From: Dugong dugon
Lineage: Eukaryota; Chordata; Mammalia; Sirenia; Dugongidae
Assembly (NCBI GenBank): GCA_030035585.1
Contig: CM057474.1
Span: 6,184,001-6,248,000 of the forward strand
Length of the DNA stretch: 64,000 nt
Reading direction: 5' to 3'
Shown here: positions 11,106-22,960 of the stretch, in pieces
How the letters are laid out: every line of letters starts with the position of its first letter
Numbering within the stretch: the first letter of the stretch is position 1
Notes under the pieces: generated by a model
Seen by the model: the letters and a program-made list of their open reading frames with translations, nothing else
The model's database searches: none
What the model was told of the DNA's origin: nothing
Made by a program: the position numbers and the translations under genes

Positions 11106-13699
11106 CTGTGAAGAAGGGTGGGTGTTTTTCCATAAAATGAGTTATTTGTGAATGTTTTAAAATAGAGGCTGTTAAGGCAGGACTAAAAGGACATTGAAGC
11201 AGAATTGTACTGAGCACATGGCTTATTGGTCAAAATTTCTTTATTTTGTTTTCCAGGCTAGACACTGCTATAATTCTTTAATATTGCTTTCCCCAAGTAA
11301 GGTGTCTGGTGAAAATGTGTGATATTTCTTATCCTGGGATGTTTTACCTTAATCTTTCTTCTATTTAAAATGCAAAGTCTAACTCATTATGGAGTTGTTT
11401 TCTGGATGCTTGAGTATCTGCTCATATTCTTTCTTTGTCCTGATGGGCCTGATAGGGAAATTTCCTATAATTTTGGGAAGCAGACTTATTGCTCTCTTAG
11501 GTTGCTCATTCCCATATATGGGTGCATGTATGAAAATTTTAGACTCAATGTATGAAAATCGCCTGAGGGACTAGTTAAAATTAATCCCTACAGATTTTGA
11601 TTCAGCAGGCCTGAGGATATACCCAGGAATATGTATTTTGAATAGGACATCTAGATGATTATAGTATGCAGCTAGAATTAGAAGCCATGGTCATGTGTTT
11701 TTCCAGAAACCCAGAGGGACCATGGATACTGTAGGTGATGGTTTGGATGGAATTTCTGGTAAGTTAAATTCTACACATGGATTAAATATTTGGAGTTCAC
11801 AAGAAAGTTCAGGATTCCAACTGAAGTTATTTTCATTTATCTATTCATTTATTCATTCACCTACCCAACAAATATTTTTGAAAGTCTAATGTGTTCCAGA
11901 CGTGGTACTAAATTATAGTCACATAGATATGAATGCGGCATCATCTCTACCATCAGAGCTGACATCGTATGTACGTGATGGGCAGAAAGAGAATATTGAT
12001 TGAGTGTGGGAAGTTATGTATATGTTATGTGTAGAGGTAAGCAATAGGAGTACATAGTAAGCACAGAGAACAGGTAAAGATCTTCAAAAATCTTTTTGAA
12101 GATCTCCTTTATCTCAAAACTTGAATTATTAGCTACATACTATATGTAGCTAATGACCAAATCTGTATTTTCCTCCAACTTTTTTTCTTCTGCACTCCAG
12201 ATTAAAATTAAAACTGTCTCCCGACTATTTCCTTTTGGGTTCTCCCAGGCACCTGAAAGAGAACATACAAAAAGATCAGACTCATCATGTTTCCTCTCAA
12301 ACCAATTATCCATCAAGTGTTCCCTATTTCAGTAAATGGCATGATTTTAACCTAAGGTTATTGTTACCCATGACTTTCCAAAAATGATGTTTCTAGTTTG
12401 CTTCAATATATTTCAACTTGAAATACCTAGTCTCAGGATTTCATAAGAACCTTGTTTCTTACCTTCCTAATATCATTAACAAAGTAATCAAGTAACCCAC
12501 ACCACTTTCCCAACTGTTCAATTCACCTTGGGTAGAGCAAACTTACATTTTAGGAAATTTTAAGCCATATCCAGAGTCTTAATCAGATCATCATATTTTC
12601 AGTTATATTCTGGGAAGGGTATATTTTTAAAGAAACCTTCTTTTCTTGAAAGAAAAGATTCTCCTCTCATTAAGTATTGTCTCTGCTGGAGGGTTTGGTG
12701 CCTGAGGACAGACTCAGGTAAGGTCCCAGTTGTTAACATCTGTATTCCACCTACTCGGTTTGGGTTTTCTTTTCGTACTTAATAGCAATGCCATACTGCT
12801 TTCATGTAGTTGCTTCTTTTTCTTCTCCACCCTAAAATCACCCTGCTCTGTTCCTGTCCTTTTTTCCAAAGTCTCCCAACACCACTTGCTGTGGCCTGGT
12901 AATGCTACCCAGTGGTGTGAAGGGCTAGTAAAAAGTGAAGCAACTCATGATGGATATGTTCTTTGGAGGATATCTCTTTGCAAGTAAATATTTCTTTTCT
13001 TTGGAAAGTATTCCTTCTTTCCCCTTTTAGATCTTAAAAAAAAAAAAAATTCCATGAGGCCTGTCACTTAAACCTACTTCTGAGCCAGATTGCAAGCTAT
13101 AAAAGCTCTAGGAAGAAATTTGAAATACAAGTAAATGTGAAAAAAGACACAAAACCAGTGGCAGAAAACTCTAAAGGTTTGGGCCTTCAGCAAAACACTC
13201 CAAAGGTTGCCTCTTTTTAGCATGTCTTTTCATGTGAAAATTCAAACTGTATGTCTCACTAAAGAACAGATTTTTTAAAGAAATTGCAGTGCTTACTGGT
13301 TTGGGCTAAGGTGGGAAAAATCACAGGAGTGGGTCCAGCACAATATCGTGGTGATTTTAATCGTGGCTGAAATGCAAAAGAAGCTTAGACAAAGAAAAGT
13401 AGCACCCCATGCATGAGAAGAAGACCAGTTATCTGTTGCCAGACAAATTCTTTGTAAGCTACAAATAATTTTATATGAGACTTTAAAAGTAATGTCTATT
13501 TGAGAGTTTTCCCCTTCTGCTACCTTTGGCAAATTTTAAAAGTGAAAAAGACATTTGAAGTTGAACCAAGTGGGAAAAATCCCTATATGTTTAAAAAAAC
13601 AAAAACTTGACGATCCAGAAGACAATTGTTTAAGTATCTTTTTGACTTTTGTACAAATTGAAGTACACAGAGATTTGTGGCACGGCATATGGTATACTG
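11106..13699. other. Unassigned intergenic DNA
   Basis: No exon found. A patch at 11845-11910 ('cccaacaaatatttttgaaa') resembles the common ancient mammalian repeat phrase 'caacaaatatttattgagc', too eroded to assign. Poly-A run at 13037-13049. Short open frames at 11319-11574 overlap in two frames and show no domain. Confidence 0.4.
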
Positions 13700-13870
13700 A
13701 AAAAGTATAAGCTTTGGAAATTGAAAGACTTGTGTTTAATTTCTTGATTAGCTCCCACAAGTGGTATAGTCTGAATCTCAGTTTCTTCATCCAAAAAATG
13801 GAGATAATTATAATACAGAATTCATGTGAAAATTATAGGAAATTATATTAATACCTATAACACAGTACCT
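13700..13870 (+). repeat. MIR-like ancient SINE remnant
   Basis: Core phrases match the MIR pattern in order: 'aagctttggaaattgaaaga', 'tctgaatctcagtttcttca', then 'aaaaatggagataattataa' and 'aatacctataacacagtacc'. Eroded; boundaries approximate. Confidence 0.6.
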
Positions 13871-15469
13871 CGTCTGCCCAAGAAAGCAATTGTTTTTTGA
13901 GGCCCTGTTATGATCTGGGAACTCTGGTGGGGTTGTATTATTAAAATCAGAAATTAAATTCAGAATTGTGGAACAATATTCCTCTATTACATAAGACAAT
14001 TCTTTTCTAAGTAGAGGCAAGCATGGACTTGTTAGAATGTTTTAAATTTTCTCTGAAGGGACAAAAAGAAAAGGACAAAAGAAAAGTAGGGGCAAAATAG
14101 TCTCTGCTTTGCTTTTTATTTACATATTTAATCATTAACAATTGCCTACAGTTCAAGATTTGGTAATGGACACTGAGGTATGTTTATAGTTGAATAGAAA
14201 GTCAAAGGCAGGAAAAAATGAAACTATAAAATATGAAAAATATTTTGATATACTGCAATGATTATTTATTTGGATATTTTGGGCACTGAAAGTAATTATT
14301 ATATGTTTTAAGACAAAAAGCAGCTAATTCAAAAGTAATTGCAACTGTGAACATATGTGATTAATGATTGGTTTGTGTGGAATATAGAAAATATATGCAA
14401 TTGTAAAGAAATAATATTCTCAGCTTATGAGCTTAGAATTGGCCCAAAGTGTTTTACTGAGCTAGGAAATTGATTCACGAGGGAAAACAAGAAATCCCAA
14501 TAACAGTTAAATAAAGTAATTTAAACATTTATGATAAAAAAGCTACTAAATGATGCAAACTATTTAAACATCAGAGTAGCTAGCTATACTGAAGACATAT
14601 AAATGATCCACAATGTAAGTATAATTTTCAGAGTAACACAAAATGAATCCATTTCAATGACAAAACAAAATAAATGACTGAAATTACATGAATTTTAAAC
14701 ATACCAAGGAAAGGCAGAATAATATACATAAAAGAGTTTGTAACTGAAAATGACATGATATTCTCAAAGATAAAACTATGTAGACACAGAAAAAGAAGAC
14801 TGTTGTGTTCGTAGTGAGGCTGAATTATGCAAATTACTCTTTTATAGCGTTTTCTATTTGTTTAAATAAACATGAGGCAGAACATACCATGTGACTGCAG
14901 GCTGAGAATCAGTCTCTTCTGCAGTAGTGCTATGCTTTTAAAAATCTATGAGGTACTGGGTATAACATGGAATTAGGTGACAACAGATGTTTATAGACAA
15001 GGTCCTGAACATCAGATCCTGTCCTTCAACAGCTACCCCTTTCAAAGGACAAAGCAAGACTGAGGGAGATTTTATATTTTAATGAGATATTGGCTCAAAG
15101 TCTCAGGAAGCAATCCCAGTGAACATGAATGGACTAATATGAAACTTTCTGGGTCCATTTATGGACCTTTTTCGCCTAGAGAAGTTTGGTCTGAAGGCTT
15201 AGAAAAAGACTAGTCAAAAGACTCACCCTGCCTATTTCTACCCTAAAGGCCAAAAGTTAATTTTGAATATTACTTTTTTTTTTCAAATTGAGGAATAATG
15301 AGTGTTCCTAGATGTGAGAAAAGTGCCATGGAGGAATAGAGAGTTTGTACCAATCCACATAGTGGAATTTTCATAGAATACAGGTCCAGGGAAAATGCCT
15401 CCTATAAGCTCTCATTTAATGAAATGGAATAAAAGAAAACAGAAGTATGAGTGAGAGAGTGAACAAGAG
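13871..15469. other. Unassigned AT-rich DNA
   Basis: AT-rich with dense stop codons in all frames and no repeat recognised. Confidence 0.4.
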
Positions 15470-15556
15470 GGTGTGTTTGTGTGTGTGTATGTGTGTGTGT
15501 GTGTATGTAGGGGAGAGTGAGAGACAGAGAGAGAGACAGAGGAGAGAGAGGGAGAA
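15470..15556 (+). repeat. (TG)n/(AG)n compound microsatellite
   Basis: An interrupted TG tract (15470-15508) passes into GAGA/AGAC purine repeats to about 15556. Open frames on both strands here (15402-15590 minus, 15447-15659 plus) are artefacts of the repeat. Confidence 0.95.
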
Positions 15557-15655
15557 GCAGTATCAAGTAAGCTATATTATTTTCCCACAAAGAAGTAAAT
15601 TCAGCCCTCCTTACTTTTATGCTTTTCTAGGAGTTGGGAATCACAGAAGACAGGC

Positions 15656-16026
15656 ATAGTATGACCAGGGCGGATTATCCAACAGGCAAGATAAGCATGG
15701 TGCTTACCCTGCTTACCAGATAATCTGTAGTGAATAATTTCACATTTTTTCACCACATCAGAGATTCTGCTTTTAGGCATGGCTGACATCTGTCTCTTTC
15801 TCAACTCCACAGCACCTTCCTACAGAATCAAAGCCTCTTTTCAAATTTACCGTCCCTAGCAGGAGCAGCTGACCCAGTAAGCAAGGTAAGCACTGGCTTA
15901 CTTGTGCTTACTTACTAATCTATAGTGAACAACTTCACATGTGAAATTGTTCACTACAGATGATCTGGTAAGCAAGGTAAGCACTGTGCTTAGCTTGCCT
16001 ACTGGATAATCCATACCTGACTATGA
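15656..16026. repeat. Palindromic repeat: three copies of a 70-88 base unit
   Basis: Copy 1 is 15656-15744 and copy 2 is 15873-15939, in the same direction. Copy 3 is 15940-16026, inverted. Copies 2 and 3 abut at the perfect palindrome ttcacatgtgaa (15934-15945), giving a hairpin with arms of about 70 bases. Copy 3 also matches the reverse complement of copy 1 closely, with about eight differences over the first 75 positions. Shared words include 'gtaagcaaggtaagca', 'ttcactacagat' and 'ggataatcc'. Could be an internally palindromic DNA transposon relic or a rearranged unclassified repeat. No family was recognised. Confidence 0.75.
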
Positions 16027-16891
16027 CCTTTGCTGTGTGGTTTAACTAAGTGTTCTTGCCCTGCCCTGATCAACCATAGTGCTACTTCCTTGTCAGGGTA
16101 AGGTAGCAAAGGTAAAGGAGAGAAGATTGAGGTACTTTCAAGGTCAACAGGTAAATTTATGATTTCTGTTAAGAAATAAACTCATTAAGAGCTTTATAAT
16201 TTCCACTTGCCTTGCCACTGTATCAAATCTCCACAGAAGTTTTTATTTTAGATTCTTATTCAAAACTTCACTTTATATCCATGAAAGAGAAAATATTTCC
16301 CTTACTTATGGAAACAAAATATATTGATAGAAATAGGATTTCTTGGATACAATGAGAATTTATCCTTTTATTCAACAAATATTTATTGAGCTTCTACAAT
16401 GTGTCAGACACTGTTCTAGGCTTGGAGACGATATTGGGAGAAAATTTTTCATGGGTCTCTGTTTCTGTGTATTTTGCAAGCAAAGGCACTGACAGGTTTT
16501 GTTCTACCATCTTTTCAAAGACGTCTGTATAGTGAACAGCCTTGGAAGACAGTGCTTCCCTCCAGAATAAACGGCAGGTTTGTTTACTGTCCACAGTAAC
16601 AAAGATACTACTTCTCTCTAGGGCAGAGGGCAGGTTTGCTTACAGCCTGTTATAAAAGATTTGAGTTCCTTCATCTTGGAGTTCTTCATCTCTGATGTAA
16701 ACCCACCACAAGCACAGCATAACCTGGGTTGCATTGCATCATCCCAGTGGGACAAGGGGACTTGGTGTGAACATGAAACTCCTGCTACTTGCTGTGCAGT
16801 GAGTAACAGAGTCCGTTGACTCTGAACCAGGAGTCTTGTGTTTTCTGCCAGTATTCATGAAACAGTGGCAGGCTAACTTGTTAGCTAGTAA
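16027..16891. other. Mostly unassigned; ancient repeat patch at 16365-16445
   Basis: The phrase 'ttcaacaaatatttattgag' followed by 'tgtgtcagacactgttctag' at about 16371-16420 belongs to a very common ancient mammalian repeat. I do not assign its family. The remainder is unassigned. Confidence 0.5.
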
Positions 16892-17085
16892 CCACTGCCA
16901 TCAAGTAGATTCCGATTCATAGTGACCCTATAGGGCAGAGTAGAACTGCCCCATAGGGTTTCCAAGGCTATAAATCTTTATGGAAGCAGACTTCCACATC
17001 TTTCTTTCACAGAGCAGCTGGTGAGTTCAAACCGCTGACCTTTTGGTTAGCAGCTGAGTACATTAACCACTGCTCCACCAGGGCT
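16892..17085 (-). repeat. AfroSINE, long form
   Basis: Reverse strand. Contains the extra middle block 'ctataaatctttatggaagc' through 'atctttctttcacagagcag' that distinguishes the long subtype, then 'ttttggttagcagctgag' and the head 'aaccactgctccaccagggc'. Confidence 0.93.
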
Positions 17086-17286
17086 CACTCTGTTAGCTAG
17101 TAAGTAGGGTACTATCTCAGACCCCTCACAATTCCTGACAGATGGAAGAGAAAACAAGACAGACAACATACCTATTCCTATAGCTTAAATTTTACTGGCA
17201 AGTGGAAATAAACAAATAATAAGCAATATCATTCCAGAACAGGGCTTTTAAGAAATGCTCTTATAAGTGTTATGATAATAACAGTA

Positions 17287-17440
17287 AACTAGGGGGAGCT
17301 TGACTTCTGGAATGGCAGAGTAAGGACCACTAAAAATCCTCTCCTCCATATAATCAGTGAGAACACTGGAAAAACTCTCAAAGTCAACATTTTCAGAAAT
17401 TCGGAAATTAACCGAAGGTTTGCAATAATCTGAGGAAATT
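17287..17440 (+). repeat. Possible L1 5' UTR fragment
   Basis: Begins 'gggggagcttgacttctgga' and continues 'atggcagagtaaggaccact', with 'tgagaacactggaaaaact'. This resembles the start of mammalian L1 5' UTRs. It runs straight into an old L1 3' end with no ORF sequence between. Confidence 0.45.
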
Positions 17441-17785
17441 CAGATATAAAAAAGTATCACATGGATGAACCTTGTAAACAGTATGCTAAGTGAAAGAAAC
17501 CAAATATAATAGGCCACATAGTTTATGATTCTATTGATATGAACTATTCAGAACAGGGACATTCATAGAGACAGAAAGTAGATTAGTGGTTGCCAGGGCT
17601 GAGGGCGAGGGAGAATGGGAAGTGGTTACTAACGGCTATGGGGTTCTTTTGGGGGTGATGAAATGTTCTGGAATTAGATCAATTGACAAATTTGTGAATA
17701 TACTAAAATCCACTAAATCGTACACTTTAAAGTTTGAACTTTGTGGCATCTGAATTATATACAATAAAGTGGTTATTAAAAGAAA
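17441..17785 (+). repeat. Old L1 (L1M-type) 3' end
   Basis: Diagnostic phrases in order: 'agagacagaaagtagattag', 'tggttgccagggctgagg', 'ttttgggggtgatgaaatgt', 'ttgtgaatatactaaaatcc', 'cgtacactttaaagtttg', and the terminal 'acaataaagtggttattaaa' with an A-rich end. Confidence 0.9.
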
Positions 17786-18187
17786 GGAAAATTCAGCAGA
17801 GTTATGGGATAATGTGTGGCTGGTGAAATGGGACTATCCTGGTAAAACAACTCAAATAAAATAAATTGAGTATGGACCTAATTAATGGGAAGTCTAAGTG
17901 AAGAGCTCTGAGTCTTTTGGAAACTTCAAGAAACATCATAAGTTTGCTTGATATTTGTTACAGCTGCACACTATTCCATTGTATGGATATATCATAACCT
18001 ATGACTCCTGTACTCTTCTTCATCTCAGTAAATAGACGCTTCATCTTTCCATTTGCTATGGTCAAAAACCTTGGTTTTATATTGACTCCTCTGTTTCACA
18101 GACTACACCAAATTTCTCCACAACTCTGATTGGCTTTCACTACAGTCAGGATCCCTTCACATCTCATTAATTTTTCCACTTACACTG
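17786..18187. other. Unassigned DNA
   Basis: About 400 bases without a recognised element. Confidence 0.4.
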
Positions 18188-18709
18188 TGTCTTACTTATC
18201 TAGTGCTGCTATAGCAGAAATGCCACAAGTGGATGGCTTTAACAAAGAGAAATTTATTCTTTCACGGTCTGTGAGGCTAGAAGTCTGAATTCAGAGCTCC
18301 AACTCCAGGGGAAGGCTTTCTCTCTCTGTTGGCTCTCAAGGAAGGTCCTTGTCATCAATCTTTCCCTGGTCTAGGAGCTTCTCAGCAGAAGAACTCCGGG
18401 TCCAAAGGATGTGCTCTGCTTCCGGCACTGCTTTCTTGGTGGTTGAAGTCCTGCTGTCTCTCTGCTCCCTTCTCTCTTTTATATGTTAAAAGAGATTGAC
18501 TCAAAATACAATCTGAACTTGTAGACTGAGTCCTGCTTCATTAACATAACTACCTCTAATCCTGCCTCATTAACATCGTAGAGGTAAGATTTACAACATG
18601 TAGAAAAATCACATCAGATGACAAAATGGTGGACGATCACACAATACTGGGAATCATGGCCTAGCCAAATTGACACACATTTTTGGGGAACACAATTCAA
18701 TCCATAACA
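18188..18709 (-). mobile_element. Solo MaLR-like LTR
   Basis: Reverse-strand copy. The 3' LTR end is at left ('tgtcttacttatctagtgct') and the 5' end at right ('cacaattcaatccataaca'). About 520 bases, same length class as the copies at 35179-35701 and 36037-36568. No convincing target duplication is visible here. Confidence 0.88.
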
Positions 18710-18799
18710 TCAAGGTATCGCACCTATTATTGTTTTCTTTGCCACAACCATTATCCCTCTAGGGTCTGCAAATAATGTGTTGAAATGTGAGTAATGAAA

Positions 18800-19450
18800 A
18801 TTGTCTGCTATAACCCATCCATGGCTTCCAGTCTCATCAAGCAAAAAGACGAAGTCCTTACAGAGCTTACAAAGCCCTACACATTCCAGTCACACTTGTG
18901 CTCATTGACATGCTCATCTACTATTCTTCTTGTTCAGTCTGATCCAGACACACTTGCCTTCTTACTGTTCCTTCCAGGAATGCTTCTACAGCGTTGGCAT
19001 ACCAAGGTTGGGGTGGTGGGAGCAGTCCACCATGGCACATCAGAAACCACAGCAATTGTTTAGAATTCAGACCAACAAACATTTTTTCAGGGACCAATAT
19101 TTTATCACTGCTATTTTTTACAATTGTGAGTGCATGACGATAATATTTTCATCAGCTTTATTATTGCTTTTAAATTTTCTGTAGACAATGCACTTTTTTT
19201 TTGGCTGTACCATGGTGAACTGTAACCAGTCCCTCTCTTGATACACATGTGCTCCAGTCTTAGGGGCTTTGCCCTGGCTATTCCCTTGACTTAAACTGTT
19301 CTTTCCTCTGATTCTCATGTGGTGGCTTGTCTCCTGACTTCCTTCAGGCCTTTGTTCAAATATCATCTTCTTATTCAGGTTTGAGATCATCCTATTTAAA
19401 ATTGCAACCTTGTCTCCACTGTCTATGTGATTCGCTTTAAATAGGAAGGC
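18800..19450 (+). repeat. L2 LINE remnant
   Basis: Matches the 3' part of mammalian L2. The first block is 'agagcttacaaagccctaca' to 'ccttccaggaatgcttctac' (18858-18990). The second is 'ggggctttgccctggctatt' to 'aaatatcatcttcttattca' (19263-19376). Unrelated or eroded sequence separates them (about 19000-19240). Boundaries approximate. Confidence 0.65.
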
Positions 19451-19786
19451 TTTCAAATTTAGAACAAAATGTATTGTAAATGTCTATCCATTTGCTTTCT
19501 CTCTTAGGATTTAGCTAAGATATCAGTTTTAGACTATAGTCCAATTTTATGCCTACTTCCAAGAAATCATACAAGACAAGAATTTTCATAAACTATTTTG
19601 ATCAAATCCTAATGGCTGTCAATTTAATTATATACCTCACGAGATACAACTTAACTGTTAGATTTTTAACTTTAGAAATCAAATAGAGATGAACATTTCT
19701 GAGAGATAAACTGAGCTTTGCCTCTCATCAAAGACTTTCGATGCTGCTACTCATTGTTAAAGAACCCAAGATGTATCGACAATAAT

Positions 19787-20010
19787 AATTAGCTACCATT
19801 TATGGTCACTTACCAGGGGCTAGATATATTTTACATAATTTATGTCAATGTCCTAATAATCCAATGAGATTGATATTATTATGTTCCTTTTACAGATGTA
19901 AAAATAAGACCAAAGTTAAGTAACTTGACCAAGGTCACCCAGCTGGCAAGTGGCTGTCAGAGTTGTAGATTAGGTTTACCTGTGTCAAAAGCCCATGCTG
20001 TCAACTATGC
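19787..20010 (-). repeat. MIR ancient SINE
   Basis: Reads as the reverse of the MIR consensus: 'ttagctaccatttatggtc', 'ttccttttacagatgtaaaa', 'ttaagtaacttgaccaaggt' and 'cacccagctggcaagtggct', then the eroded tRNA-like head near 19995. Confidence 0.85.
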
Positions 20011-21224
20011 TGTCAAGCATTGTAGTGGCCCCTCTCTGTGAACTTGGCCATGCTATGGGAGCAAATGGTATGTGTCAACTGGTCATATTAGAACATTATT
20101 ATGGAATACATAAGCACACATCTGTATTCAGTTTAAGGAGAAAAAACAAAATGCAAACTCTTTTGTGCATAGATTCGGGACTAGCAGTGCAAGGTTTGTA
20201 AACCACACACAGTCTATTTACTGATGACATGACCTACAAATGTTAACTGCTTGACAGGTAAAAATACAGCTCCTGGTCCAATACTAATGTAATAAATTTA
20301 AATGCTACTAAACATTACTTTGGTAACTGCAAAACAGAGATCTGCAGTCATTTGCATGAAATGTATAAATAAGGGCTTTGACTTACATGTTGTCACAGGC
20401 ATAAATTCAGTTTACTCTTTTCAAAAGGCAGAACTTGGGTACGAACATTAAAGATGACTTGTATGACCGTGTTAATCTTTCCACCTCGTATTTCAATTTT
20501 TATGAGAACTTTATTACTAAATAATATATCTCCAAGCTCTCCTTCCGTAGCTCTGCTGTCCATTACTTGCCTGAACTACCCTCTGTCATCGATCATAGCA
20601 GTTTTATGCCTCATATACCGCACAGCCTGTGATAGCTGTCTTTCTAATAAATTCTTCATTACGTTCAATATAATCATCTGCATTGCAGCTTCATTAATAT
20701 CCTTTCATTCAAAGATCCAGGTAGGCAGCATCCTGCTGAGTGAAAATCTTAAAAAAAAAATAATTAGGCCGGGGAACCTGCTTCTGGGCTTTAGTCAATG
20801 TCATGAAATACTGCAGTTACTAATATAATGCTGGTGGCTTTTGAATAACAGATTAATTAGGAACATCCTTATATAGAGGAATAAATGGAATATTCATGGC
20901 TTGATTTTCAGTGCAGCAATAAAATGCAAAATCTCAATACTCAATCAAGTTTAAACCTTACCTTGTTGTCTTGATGTGTGCAGGTTGCTGAGAGACGTAA
21001 ACATCCGCTATACAGGAGTCCTGAAGAATCGCTCAGAGCGCGCTTGCCGGAAACTTTCTGTATGAAATGAACTCACATACCTGGGGCTCTACATCACAAA
21101 ATCCAGTTGAGAAAAGGGAAATTCCAAACTTGAGAGTGGATAGGTCTTGGCAAGGCAAATGTGATAATATTTGGGAATGAACCCCAAACTGGTTGAATGA
21201 TAAAATGAAATTAGAATTTTTTCC
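20011..21224. other. Unique-looking DNA with a possible conserved non-coding block
   Basis: No repeat recognised. The part at 20560-20860 has balanced composition and many TAAT-type words, and looks unlike the surrounding repeats. An open frame spans 20454-20828 (124 codons) but is hydrophobic and low in complexity, with no domain. It is not called as a gene. Confidence 0.35.
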
Positions 21225-21905
21225 CAAGCTAGTTTTCAGATCTACAGAGAAATGGTGCAGAAAGTAATACAGAGTTTCCATATACTCCTCCCCCACCCCC
21301 TGCACGGCTTCTTTTATTATTAACATCTTGAATTCCTGTAATATAATTGTTATACTTGATGAACTAATATCGATACATTATTATTAACTAAAATACATAG
21401 TTTGTGTTAGGGTTCACTCTGTGTGCTGTGCTGTCCTATGAGTTTTGATAAATGCATAGTGTCATGCATGTGTCCACCATTACAATATCCCATGAATAGC
21501 TTCACTGCCCTAAAAATGTCCTGTGCTCCACCTGTTCACTCCCCATTCCCAGATAAGCGCTGATCTCCTTCCTGTCTCCGTAGTTTTGCCTTTTCCAGAA
21601 TGTTGTATAGTTGGAATCATACAGTATCTACCTTTTTCAGATGGGCTTCTTTCACTCAGCAAAACGCATTTATGGTTTCTCCATGTCTTTTCACAGCTTG
21701 GCAGTTCATTCCCTTTTATCACTGAGTGATACTCCTTTGTATGGATATACCACAGTTTTTTTAATCCATTTACCTATTGAAGGATTTCCTGGGTGTTTCC
21801 AATTTTTTGGCAATTAAGGAAAAAGTTGCTATAAAAATTAGTGTGCAGGTTTTTATGTGAGTATGTGTTTTAAACTCATTTGGGTAAATGCCTGAAATTA
21901 GCATT
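21225..21905 (-). repeat. Old L1 (L1M-type) 3' region, reverse strand
   Basis: Familiar antisense phrases: 'gttttcagatctacagagaa', 'cctgttcactccccattccc', 'ggaatcatacagtatctacc', 'tatggatataccacagtttt', 'gtgtgcaggtttttatgtga' and 'aactcatttgggtaaatgcc'. Several chance frames overlap at 21510-21817. Confidence 0.85.
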
Positions 21906-22069
21906 TTTCATAAAAGAAGTCAATGAATTTCAAAGATAATATATTAAGCTGAAGTCTGTTTAACAGGGGATTTAGTAAAGAAAATCTCATTTAGATTTTG
22001 TGAGATTTAACTAAGACCTAAGAATTTTAGCCCTAGGCTAATATGTTGTTATTTTAAAATGTGAAAGAC

Positions 22070-22232
22070 AATAAGTCAATTGTATAAACAAATTGTGGGA
22101 TATTCACACAATAGAATACTATACAACAATGAGAATGAATACAATACATCTGTACACAAAAAATGACTGGAGACCACAAACACAGTGTGCAATACAAGCC
22201 AGAATTAAAAAGACATATGCTATGTGATTCCA
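22070..22232 (+). repeat. Old L1 (L1M-type) fragment
   Basis: 'acaaattgtgggatattcac' followed by 'aatagaatactatacaacaa', then 'atgctatgtgattccactta'. This is the L1 block upstream of the one at 17441 in the same orientation. It is cut by an AfroSINE at 22237. Confidence 0.75.
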
Positions 22233-22236
22233 CTTA

Positions 22237-22388
22237 CCCTGTTACCGTCGAGTCAATTCTGACTCGTAGCAACCCTGTAGGACAGAGTAGAACTGCCCCA
22301 TAGGGTTTCCAAGGAGTAGCTGGTGGAGTCAAACTGTTGACTTTTTGGTTAGCAGCCGTAGCTCTTAATCATCACACTACCAGTTCAA
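22237..22388 (-). repeat. AfroSINE, short form
   Basis: 'ccgtcgagtcaattctgact', 'ggacagagtagaactgcccc', 'tttttggttagcagccgtag', ending at the head near 22388. It sits between two old L1 fragments. Confidence 0.92.
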
Positions 22389-22394
22389 AAACTG

Positions 22395-22960
22395 ATCTAC
22401 TCCTCCACCCTCAGCTTGTGAAAAACCCCTTATCTGATTTCTCTCCCTATAGTTTTAGCCTTTCATAGAATTGCATATAAAATGGAATCTCACAGAATGT
22501 AGCTTTTTGTAATCAGATTGTCAGTTTCTACAAAAAAGCCAGCTGGGATTTTGAGCGAGATTGCTTTGAATTTATATATCAGTTCAGGAAAAAATGGACA
22601 TCTATCTAAACAATGAGTCTTCCAATCAATGGAAACAGTATATTCATCAATGTTTTGCAGTTTTGGTGTATAAATTTTGGATGTATTTTGTTAGATGTAT
22701 CCCTAACTACTTCAGGTATTTGATGGTACAAAAAAATGACATTTTAAACTTTAAACGTCAAATTTTCATAGCTAGTATATTGATACATAGTAGATTTTTT
22801 GTGTATTGACATTGTATCCTGTGACCTTTCTAAACACACTTAGTAGTTTTAGTAGCTGATTTTTGTAAATTTCTTTGTACATTTTCTATGTAGATGATCC
22901 TATCATCTGTGCATAAAGACAATTCTGTTTTTTGCTTTCCAATCCCTATTCCTATATTTT
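22395..22960 (-). pseudogene. Old L1 ORF2 remnant, reverse strand
   Basis: Antisense of the L1 ORF2 region just after the reverse transcriptase active site. Phrases such as 'catcaatgttttgcagtttt', 'ttttgtgtattgacattgta' and 'catctgtgcataaagacaat' match the pattern seen, better preserved, in the young L1 near 39600-39900. Heavily mutated with no open frame. Confidence 0.75.

Noticed and set aside
15470..15660. Opposed open frames over the TG/AG repeat
   Set aside because: Simple-repeat translation artefacts.
20454..20828. 124-codon open frame, plus strand
   Set aside because: Hydrophobic, no domain; it ends in an A-run and AT-rich DNA. The underlying DNA is more interesting as a possible non-coding element.
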